5,023 bases of DNA from Arenicella sp. (GTDB lineage: Bacteria; Pseudomonadota; Gammaproteobacteria; Arenicellales; Arenicellaceae), in assembly GCA_016763815.1 (NCBI GenBank), contig JAESTB010000486.1, positions 1 through 5,023 of the forward strand, read 5' to 3'. A model generated the notes under the pieces. It was not told where the DNA came from. It did no database searches and saw nothing but the letters and a program-made list of their open reading frames with translations. Positions 1-5,023 of the stretch are shown here, one piece after another. A program made the position numbers and the translations under genes. The first letter of the stretch is position 1. The number at the start of each line of letters is the position of its first letter.

Positions 1-142
1 AACGCCCGAAGTCAGCGTCAACAAACTGCCAGATGCATAACGAGAATGGCAATAAAAACAATACGGCTAACAACCTAAAGTAGTCGCTCTTGAAACGCAC
101 AAATGCGACTTTGCTATGTTTCACCCTAAAAGCTTGTGTCAT
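1..142 (-). CDS. 5' end of a membrane-anchored or secreted protein (partial, unknown)
   Basis: An open frame from ATG 142 runs off the left edge after 47 codons, directly preceded by an in-frame TAG. The first 23 residues are rich in basic residues (Arg6, Lys8, Lys11, Arg16, Lys18, Arg23). A hydrophobic stretch of about 18 residues follows (24-41: LLAVLFLLPFSLCIWQFV), then D-A-D-F-G-R. This is a typical positive-inside membrane anchor or uncleaved signal segment at an N-terminus, which supports the frame being real despite its short visible length. GTG codons at 124 and 100 are alternative starts; a start at 100 would give a more usual short basic region. No clear ribosome binding site is seen for any of them. 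About 145 non-coding bases separate it from the GrpB gene, so it may have its own promoter. The family is not recognised. Confidence 0.5.
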   Translation of the reverse strand, partial: MTQAFRVKHSKVAFVRFKSDYFRLLAVLFLLPFSLCIWQFVDADFGR

Positions 143-287
143 CTATATTGAAAAAGTAACTGCATTAAATTTTTAAGCCGACTGGTTGAACTTGAGTAAT
201 TGCATCATCCCTCCATCGCCCACTTAGCTGATGTCATTGGCCTAGCCATAAATATCGAAGAGGAGATGCCTTTGGGCAATAACACTT

Positions 288-929
288 TTACGATCGGTTA
301 ATAGCATCACGCCAAGCATTAGCTTCACCGTTAAGTCGATAAAGTAGCGCTGCTTTTTTCAACGAATATATCGCAACACTGCTTGTACTGCTCTCGGAGA
401 GCTGACGTTTCTGCTGCATATACTGCATACGCTTATCTGGGAATTGCCGCAAATAATCACGAAAATTTATCGCCGCTGGCGACCAGGCGTTGCCCTTCAC
501 ACACACATGCACTACGCGCTGAATAGGCTTGCGCGATTTCGACCACCACCAGCGCACCCCTGGATGCACTGGGCTCTATCCCCAATCACTATAGTTGATT
601 TTTTCCAAGCTCTTTTCGACTCGGCCGAGGTCTTGCTCTGACTCTAAGACCAACATCGAATCAATAATCGGCTTTGCAGCCATACCCGGAACTGAAGTGC
701 TGCCAATATGCTCTAACGAAAACCGAACTGACTCCAGCACTCGACCAAACTCACCGACACTTTGCTCAAAATACTGTGGCCACTTTGCATCGTGGCGTTG
801 TTGAGAAAGCGAAGTCTCCGGACTCTTTACGCTCTGCCAGCGCCGAAAACGTTTATATATAGGCTCGCCGTGAATTTCACCAAACTCTTCATTTAAGGAT
901 TTTAGTAACTGAAAATGATGCCTGCTCAT
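288..929 (-). pseudogene. GrpB family protein, interrupted by an in-frame TAG
   Basis: Reading from ATG 929 gives 117 residues with EHIGSTSVPG (73-82) and AAKPIID (84-90), the hallmark of the GrpB family, which has a nucleotidyltransferase-like fold. A TAG at 578-576 (codon 118) stops this frame. The same frame then continues without a shift for 95 more codons to a TAA at 290-288. The continuation carries the second half of the family: VVHVCV, then NFRDYLRQFPDKRMQYMQQKRQL, and a helical tail ending in A-x-AW. Together the frame spans 213 codons, compared with about 170-200 residues for the family; the first 45 or so are an N-terminal extension. A GTG at 569, 6 bases after the TAG, could allow reinitiation and a split protein. 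The biochemical role of GrpB proteins is poorly defined. It lies 7 bases after the second sulfotransferase, so it is probably co-transcribed. A recent nonsense mutation, a sequencing error, or readthrough remain possible. Confidence 0.78.
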
Positions 930-936
930 TGCGTTT

Positions 937-1782
937 TCAAGCCCACCATTGTGCGGGCAAAGGACGGCCCAATAAACCGCTCAAGTTAGTAAATCCCTGT
1001 TCAGCAAGTGCTTGCAAACACTCGCGGGTATTGACACTAATATGGTTGGTTTTTTCCCCCGAGTGAATTTCTATTGCTTTAGGGTTTAATTTTTTTCGCA
1101 GGTGCGGAGGTAAATTTAAAATTTGCTTCATGGCCTGCATCTTAACCCGTTGACGAGCGATCTTTGAATCAAAGCTAATATCTTGCCCGTCGTCAATGCC
1201 AAGCCAACGACACAAGAGGTTAAAGCCTTGTGCGGGCTCAGAATAAAACTCTTCATAGAAAACCACTTGTATTTGTTCGCTCGGCAACGCATCAAACCAT
1301 GCCGTTAAGTGTTGTTCAAACCTCATTAAACCCGAGTACAACAATCCTGGAGGAAAATATGAATGTTCGAATCTAATCGGTTCGCTGCGCAGCAGGGCTT
1401 GGTCTGCGTTACGCTCCTCTTCATTACCGGTGCGTAAATATAAGTGATACAGGCTAAGAACCATTTCTACCGGAGAGCGCAGTAAAACAATCACCCGAGC
1501 CGATGGACTATGACGCGCTACTTCTAGCGCTGCGCGAGGGCTATATAAATACCACACAGACGCTTCGGCACTGAACAGCTGATTAGTACGCGCATCAAAT
1601 AAGCGCGAATAATCTTCTTGGCTACTGACAGTATGAGGTTGCTGCGGCAAGTCGCTGGCGTAAAAGTGCGGCTCTTTGAGTACCGATGTATAAACTTGGC
1701 TATGTTGTTTAAGAGCCGCATAGAGTGACGTAGTGCCGCATCGCGGCGCACCAATAATAAAAAGGTTCGCCACGGCTACCAA
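937..1782 (-). CDS. Sulfotransferase (Sulfotransfer_1/3-like), PAPS-dependent
   Basis: This 281-residue protein begins LFIIGAPRCGTTSLYAAL, the 5'-phosphosulfate-binding loop at residues 7-24, with Arg14 where many relatives have Lys. KEPHFY (36-41) follows. A 3'-phosphate motif RVIVLLRSPVEMVLSLY holds Arg102 and Ser110 at the expected spacing of eight. VVFYEEFYSEP (173-183) and WLGID (193-197) match the later conserved parts, and the protein ends LLGRPLPAQWW, typical of this group's C-terminus. This architecture resembles deacetylase/sulfotransferase-type and bacterial small-molecule sulfotransferases, and differs clearly from the other sulfotransferase in this operon. TTG is taken as start because GGGAG precedes it by 8 bases. 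The start overlaps the reductase stop by 7 bases; GTG at 1773 would instead leave a 2-base gap. The protein is probably cytoplasmic, and its sulfate acceptor is unknown. Confidence 0.86.
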   Translation of the reverse strand: MVAVANLFIIGAPRCGTTSLYAALKQHSQVYTSVLKEPHFYASDLPQQPHTVSSQEDYSRLFDARTNQLFSAEASVWYLYSPRAALEVARHSPSARVIVLLRSPVEMVLSLYHLYLRTGNEEERNADQALLRSEPIRFEHSYFPPGLLYSGLMRFEQHLTAWFDALPSEQIQVVFYEEFYSEPAQGFNLLCRWLGIDDGQDISFDSKIARQRVKMQAMKQILNLPPHLRKKLNPKAIEIHSGEKTNHISVNTRECLQALAEQGFTNLSGLLGRPLPAQWWA

Positions 1783-2492
1783 GGGAATATCTCCCGGTCT
1801 TTAAAAAACTGACCACTGCCTGTGACGTTTAAATCTTCCTTCGCTAACCAAAGAATAGTTGCGGCTCCCTCTTCCGGCGATCGTGGCGCGGCTAACCCGC
1901 CGAGCTTGGTTCTCACCCAACCGGGAGTCATACAATTAACGCGAATATCGTGCTCGGCCAACTCCAATGCGAAGCCTTGGGTCAAGGTATTAAGCGCGGC
2001 TTTTGAACTGCGATAAGCGATATTATTACTGTCTACTTTGGTGCTGCTACCATGCCCACTAGATACATTAATAATATGTGCCCCAGAGCGACCACGCATA
2101 AGTGGCACGCAAGCCTGAATGACCCGCCAGACACCAAAAAAGTTCACCTCAAGGGTGTGTTGGGCCTGCTCAAGATCTTCCACACTCGGCTTGTCGCGCA
2201 CCCCGCGAGAAATACCCGCATTATTAATTAATATGTCGAGATAGCCTTTACCCTCAGTAATGCTGGCAATGGCGCGATTTACGCTAGCGGCATCAGTGAC
2301 GTCGAGTAAAAGAGGTGTCACATTCTTTAGGGCCTCACGATTGATTACGACGTGCCCATCGTCAAGATCACGACAGCCCATAAAAACATCATATTGTTGC
2401 GCTACCAGACCTTTACAGGCCGCCAAGCCAATGCCTCGATTACCGCCGGTGACCAGCGCTACTTTTCTGCCATTACGACTTAATTCATTCAT
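1776..2492 (-). CDS. Short-chain dehydrogenase/reductase (classical SDR, carbonyl-reductase-like)
   Basis: A 238-residue Rossmann-fold oxidoreductase with all classical SDR marks. These are the cofactor loop TGGNRGIG (15-22), DV (64-65), NNAG (90-93), and the catalytic tetrad Asn117, Ser145, Tyr160 and Lys164 (Y-RSS-K). PGWVRT (190-195) follows. The short C-terminal tail ending in FPW resembles carbonyl-reductase-type members. A basic residue in the glycine loop (Arg19) and Arg41 after the second strand favour NADP(H) (inference). The family interconverts carbonyls and secondary alcohols. Here a keto group on the carrier-bound or released product would be a sensible substrate, making or removing a hydroxyl that one of the adjoining sulfotransferases could use. 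The start ATG overlaps the previous stop (ATGA) without a clear Shine-Dalgarno site, suggesting translational coupling. The gene ends with TAG, showing that TAG is a normal stop in this genome. Confidence 0.9.
   Translation of the reverse strand: MNELSRNGRKVALVTGGNRGIGLAACKGLVAQQYDVFMGCRDLDDGHVVINREALKNVTPLLLDVTDAASVNRAIASITEGKGYLDILINNAGISRGVRDKPSVEDLEQAQHTLEVNFFGVWRVIQACVPLMRGRSGAHIINVSSGHGSSTKVDSNNIAYRSSKAALNTLTQGFALELAEHDIRVNCMTPGWVRTKLGGLAAPRSPEEGAATILWLAKEDLNVTGSGQFFKDREIFPW
1791..1795 (-). promoter_or_regulatory. Ribosome binding site supporting the TTG start of the second sulfotransferase
   Basis: GGGAG, read on the minus strand within the last codons of the reductase gene, lies 8 bases before the TTG at 1782. 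The in-frame alternative, GTG at 1773, would be 17 bases away, so the TTG start is preferred. Confidence 0.5.
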
Positions 2493-3244
2493 ACACGCGC
2501 CGATTGATACTGAGGGAATTTGTTGAATACGAACTGCTCGCGCCGAGAGAGATAACCCGACAGTGCGTCATCGAAGTATTGTTCAAGCCCTTGGTCGAGT
2601 CGCTTTTCAAACGACTGTTTGGGCAATATTCGATCATGCTCGAATACCGACGTAAGGTTTTCCGTTGAAATATCAAAACGCGACAACAAGCTTGTCAAAT
2701 CTTGATTTAAGCATTCGGTATGCATGAACTCTACCGGGTACTCAAACGCCCCGATTTTACCGCAGCGAAGGTTTTCATCCCTTACACTGGCAAAAGCGGT
2801 GCTGGGCTGACGACAAAAAAACCGTATAAATTGCTCTGTGTGCCAACCCATCTGGTTTTGTTCATCGAGATGGTCATTGCTGTAGCCGTTGGCCTGACCG
2901 CGATGAGCATTGGTAAAATAACGGTTTGCCATATGCACAAAATCTGAAAACGACAAATTGGGATAACTCGGATACGCCTTTTGCAGTAGATCTACCTCGC
3001 AATACTCTTGCGGGTTTGTTTTCCACCATGCGTAATGAAACTGCGAGATATAGCGATCAAACGGTGAGCGAAACACCGAGACTATCGGCTTTTCGCGCTC
3101 GCCTTCGGGAATCTCATCACAGGTGCCATGCTTGCGCCCATGCAATTTAGCCTCTGCGCCATAGACCTTTTGAAGCATCTTGGTGACGAAAGTACCGCCC
3201 GTTTTAGGCATATGAATAAACACGAAATCGGGAGTAATCAGCAT
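2489..3244 (-). CDS. Sulfotransferase (Sulfotransfer_2-like), PAPS-dependent
   Basis: This protein of about 251 residues opens with FVFIHMPKTGGTF, the 5'-phosphosulfate-binding loop of PAPS-dependent sulfotransferases, in the form seen in the carbohydrate-type families (Lys14 being the key residue). A 3'-phosphate-binding stretch VFRSPFDRYISQF follows, with Arg59 and Ser67 eight residues apart as expected. The C-terminal part has the HTECLNQDL and YFDDALSGYLSRREQFVF segments common in this group. Family role: transfer of sulfate from PAPS to a hydroxyl (sometimes amino) group. No signal peptide or membrane segment is seen, so it is probably cytoplasmic. ATG at 3244 is chosen; a TTG one codon upstream (3247) is also possible. 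The gene is in the same frame as the radical SAM gene, separated from it by two TGA codons and 6 or 9 further bases. Its end overlaps the reductase start by 4 bases. The acceptor is unknown. Confidence 0.85.
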   Translation of the reverse strand: MLITPDFVFIHMPKTGGTFVTKMLQKVYGAEAKLHGRKHGTCDEIPEGEREKPIVSVFRSPFDRYISQFHYAWWKTNPQEYCEVDLLQKAYPSYPNLSFSDFVHMANRYFTNAHRGQANGYSNDHLDEQNQMGWHTEQFIRFFCRQPSTAFASVRDENLRCGKIGAFEYPVEFMHTECLNQDLTSLLSRFDISTENLTSVFEHDRILPKQSFEKRLDQGLEQYFDDALSGYLSRREQFVFNKFPQYQSARV

Positions 3245-3256
3245 CAACTTTACTCA

Positions 3257-4600
3257 TCAAGCACGAAGAGGTCGCTGTTCGCCGGTCATTATATTTCTTA
3301 ACCCAGCACCCAAATACCGGCCGCAGTAGTCGCCATAAATAATTCCCTCTTGAGTAAGATGAAGCTTTTCGCCATCTCGGTACAACAAACCGGTGCTTAC
3401 TAGAAATTCGATGGCCGTGCTAAGTAAGGATTCCAGCCTAATGCCATGACGTTTGTGATAGTTTGATAAATCAATCGTCGTGGTTTTGAGCCCCATAATT
3501 ACATCGCGCATCATATTATCGAGACTGGAGTTTTTTAACGAACGATGCAACGGAATTTCGCCCTCTTTTATGCATTTCAAATAGTCATCAATTTCGCTCA
3601 CATTTTGGCGCGACTCATTATTAATCGAACCAAAGGCAGAAGCGCCAAACCCATACATATCCTCGCCTCTCCAGCGACTAATAATATGCCGCTGTGGAAA
3701 CTTACCTTCGCGTGTGAAGGTAAAATACGTCGATGGCAAATAGCCATTGCTTTGAAATTGCTCGATTCCGTAGCGGGCAAACTCCAGTTCCTGTTGGTTA
3801 TTAGGCAAGGACAATTTGCCATGTTTAAGGCCTTCCATATACTCGGCGTTTGAATATAGCTCGAGCTTGTACATAGTGATGGCGTGCACTCCCAATCCGG
3901 TCGCGCGATTCACCGAATGCCGCCAACTGGCTTCAGTTTCACCTTCTAAGCCGGAGAGCAAATCAATGTTAACAACCGCACCGGTACCCAGCGCACGCTC
4001 AATAGCGCGGCAGTTTTTTTCTTCCGTGTCATGGCGCCCAGTCAATGCCACCACCCGATCGTCAAATGATTGCACACCAAAACTAATTCGATTTACGCCG
4101 AGATCAGGCAAGCTATCAATCAGTCGATTACTAAAGGTAACCGGCTCAATTTCGAACACAAACTCCGGATCGTCTAGAACAAAATGTGCGTCAATTGTTT
4201 TTTTAACGCGTGCCAATTGTTCAGGCGAAAGTACGCTAGGCGTACCGCCTCCAAAGTAGATAGAGCGCACGCGGCGTCCGCGCAAGTCCATCGCGTCGGC
4301 CACCATTTCAACCTCTTTGCACAAGGCATCAACATAGGCTTCTCTCACCTCATGGGAATTTTCTGAGAGTATGCCCACTTTAAAAAAACAGTAGCGGCAA
4401 CGCTGTAAGCAAAATGGAATATGAAAATATAAATGCAGGGGTCTGGATGTTACCTGTGAGGTTTTCTCGACCGGCCGCCAATGACGCTGCGGAGGCCAGG
4501 CCACCACAAAGCCATCTCTACTCGGAGTTTCGAGCCGGTAATCAAGATCGCGCTCAGTAAGCAGACGCCCGCTGCGAGAAATTAGAGTGTTCTTGCTCAT
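3257..4600 (-). CDS. HemN/HemW-like radical SAM enzyme, probable tailoring enzyme
   Basis: This 447-residue protein has the HemN/HemW layout. Residues 58-72 hold Y-F-HIPFC-LQR-C-RY-C-F with the CxxxCxxC cluster ligands Cys64, Cys68 and Cys71. A YFGGGTPS loop (115-122), a G-V-N-RISFGVQSF strand (168-179), an NIDLLSGLEGET segment (211-222) and a C-terminal winged-helix-like HemN_C part ending LTQEG (about 415-419) follow. The family cleaves S-adenosylmethionine with a [4Fe-4S] cluster. Members include coproporphyrinogen dehydrogenase, the heme chaperone HemW, and C-methyl or cyclopropane-forming enzymes of natural-product pathways. Here Phe72-Phe73 follow Cys71, so the extra cysteine of true HemN (CxxxCxxCxC) is absent. 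The place where HemW has HNxxYW reads H-I-I-S-R-W (305-310). A heme role is therefore unlikely. The start overlaps the carrier-protein stop (ATGA), and the gene ends in tandem TGA TGA. The context suggests action on a carrier-bound acyl chain (inference). Automatic pipelines would probably call it a coproporphyrinogen III oxidase. Confidence 0.87.
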   Translation of the reverse strand: MSKNTLISRSGRLLTERDLDYRLETPSRDGFVVAWPPQRHWRPVEKTSQVTSRPLHLYFHIPFCLQRCRYCFFKVGILSENSHEVREAYVDALCKEVEMVADAMDLRGRRVRSIYFGGGTPSVLSPEQLARVKKTIDAHFVLDDPEFVFEIEPVTFSNRLIDSLPDLGVNRISFGVQSFDDRVVALTGRHDTEEKNCRAIERALGTGAVVNIDLLSGLEGETEASWRHSVNRATGLGVHAITMYKLELYSNAEYMEGLKHGKLSLPNNQQELEFARYGIEQFQSNGYLPSTYFTFTREGKFPQRHIISRWRGEDMYGFGASAFGSINNESRQNVSEIDDYLKCIKEGEIPLHRSLKNSSLDNMMRDVIMGLKTTTIDLSNYHKRHGIRLESLLSTAIEFLVSTGLLYRDGEKLHLTQEGIIYGDYCGRYLGAGLRNIMTGEQRPLRA

Positions 4601-4878
4601 GCTTGAACCATCTCTGTCGCCGGTTGTCGGCGGAGTTCAATCAATGTGCAGACGCTCTGCAACGAGGCAAAATTAGCAAAATCCAAATCGACATCGAGCA
4701 ATTTAATAGCGAACTGTGTTTCAACCAACTCGAAAAATTCCGCCATGCTGATCGAGTCTAACGCGAGCCCATCTTCCAAAAGTGATGCATGATCGTCAAT
4801 CTCGTTCTCACTAATATTGAGGTCGAGCTTGCCTGCAATAATGCTCTTCAAGGTGCTTAAGATATTAGACCGGTTCAT
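4597..4878 (-). CDS. Acyl carrier protein (phosphopantetheine-binding)
   Basis: This is a 93-residue stand-alone carrier protein, close to the usual 75-95 residues. The centre carries the phosphopantetheine attachment motif L-E-D-G-L-A-L-D-S-I (residues about 34-43), with Ser42 as the expected modified serine. It is followed by an acidic helix II (MAEFFELVE) and a helix III region (DLDFANFASLQSV) typical of the fold. The acidic N-terminal half (ENEIDDHASLLEDG) is also typical. The LDSI form differs from the DSL/LDSLD forms common in fatty-acid AcpP, so this is more likely a cluster-specific carrier than the housekeeping one (inference). The start ATG has a good GAGGAA site 7 bases upstream. 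The gene overlaps the ligase before it by 14 bases and the radical SAM gene after it by 4 bases (ATGA). Its likely role is to hold the acyl substrate for neighbouring enzymes after a phosphopantetheinyl transferase, not present here, modifies it. Confidence 0.88.
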   Translation of the reverse strand: MNRSNILSTLKSIIAGKLDLNISENEIDDHASLLEDGLALDSISMAEFFELVETQFAIKLLDVDLDFANFASLQSVCTLIELRRQPATEMVQA

Positions 4879-5023
4879 ACAAATATTCCTCTGTGATTTT
4901 AATTCTGTCAGGTTTGCCGCTTTTCAAACACGGTAATTGTTCAACCAGTTTGAAGTGTTCGGGTCGTGCGAAGGCAGGCAAATTTTTATTCGCCAAGGCT
5001 CTTAATTCCGCTTGGTTTAGCGT
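4865..5023 (-). CDS. AMP-forming acyl-CoA/acyl-ACP ligase, C-terminal end (partial)
   Basis: An open frame enters from the right edge and ends at a TAA (4867-4865), giving the last 52 residues of a protein. The visible tail contains an LP-x-F-x-RP-x-H-F segment, then V-E-QLP and SGKPDR. This matches the C-terminal lid subdomain of the ANL superfamily (acyl-CoA synthetases and NRPS adenylation domains), where the lysine of the (N/S)GKxDR motif takes part in adenylation. The family activates a carboxylic acid with ATP to an acyl-AMP, then passes it to CoA or a carrier-protein pantetheine thiol. The end of this gene overlaps the following acyl carrier protein gene by 14 bases in another frame. 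Translational coupling, and loading of that carrier protein, are therefore likely inferences. The substrate cannot be judged because the substrate-pocket region lies outside the window. Only the last tenth or so of the enzyme is visible, so a polyketide or peptide synthetase ending in such a domain is not excluded. Confidence 0.8.
   Translation of the reverse strand, partial: TLNQAELRALANKNLPAFARPEHFKLVEQLPCLKSGKPDRIKITEEYLYEPV
4886..4891 (-). promoter_or_regulatory. Ribosome binding site of the acyl carrier protein gene
   Basis: GAGGAA is read on the minus strand 7 bases before the ATG at 4878. It is the best Shine-Dalgarno match in the operon and fixes the carrier-protein start. It lies inside the last codons of the upstream ligase gene. 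Confidence 0.7.

Noticed and set aside
157..195. Possible promoter for the left-edge gene (TTCAAC and an A/T-rich stretch about 16-17 bases on)
   Set aside because: Neither element matches the sigma-70 consensus well. In A/T-rich intergenic DNA such partial matches are expected by chance.
173..208. Tiny minus-strand frame of 11 codons after a GGAGGG sequence, considered as a leader peptide
   Set aside because: The GGAGGG is only 0-3 bases from the possible ATGs, too close for good initiation. The peptide shows no run of one amino acid and no attenuator hairpin follows.
268..281. Short inverted repeat (TGCC/GGCA around a 4-base loop) after the GrpB stop, considered as a terminator
   Set aside because: The stem is only 4 base pairs and no T-run follows on the minus strand.
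288..569. The downstream half of GrpB as an independent 93-residue gene starting at GTG 569
   Set aside because: It is in the same frame as the upstream half and supplies exactly the missing C-terminal half of GrpB, so one interrupted gene is the simpler reading. Reinitiation remains possible.
3816..4259. 147-codon plus-strand open frame opposite the radical SAM gene
   Set aside because: It lies entirely antisense to a gene with clear family motifs. Its translation is low-complexity in serine, threonine and proline without recognisable motifs, as expected for a shadow frame.
3257..4600. Naming the radical SAM gene hemN or hemW
   Set aside because: It lacks the fourth cysteine typical of HemN and the HNxxYW motif of HemW, and it sits in an acyl-carrier-protein operon rather than a heme context.

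Overview
The window is a compact bacterial gene string. Every supported gene lies on the minus strand, so the order of transcription runs from the right edge (5023) to the left edge (1). Moderate base composition (about 45-48% G+C by eye), tightly overlapping genes and the protein families suggest a gammaproteobacterium, perhaps marine. That placement is inference; no taxonomic marker gene is present.

Right to left, the layout is: (1) the last 52 codons of an AMP-forming acyl-CoA/acyl-ACP ligase, open at the right edge; (2) a stand-alone acyl carrier protein (4597-4878); (3) a HemN/HemW-like radical SAM enzyme (3257-4600); (4) a Sulfotransfer_2-like sulfotransferase (2489-3244); (5) a short-chain dehydrogenase/reductase (1776-2492); (6) a second, differently built sulfotransferase (937-1782); (7) a GrpB-family gene interrupted by an in-frame TAG (288-929); (8) after a gap of about 145 bases, the 5' end of a gene for a membrane-anchored protein (1-142).

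Genes 1-6 overlap by 4-14 bases or sit within about 12 bases of each other, so they almost certainly form one operon whose promoter lies right of the window. GrpB follows only 7 bases after gene 6. The content looks like a small biosynthetic cluster. The ligase would activate a carboxylic acid and load it on the carrier protein, the radical SAM enzyme would modify the tethered acyl chain, the reductase would adjust a carbonyl or hydroxyl group, and two PAPS-dependent sulfotransferases would sulfate hydroxyl (or similar) groups. The product cannot be named from the sequence.

The most notable points are the radical SAM protein, which lacks both the HemW heme-binding motif and the fourth cysteine of true HemN and so is probably a tailoring enzyme; the pairing of two unrelated-looking sulfotransferases around a reductase in a carrier-protein operon; and the amber-interrupted but otherwise well-preserved GrpB gene. 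No RNA genes, insertion sequences, CRISPR arrays or convincing terminators were seen.
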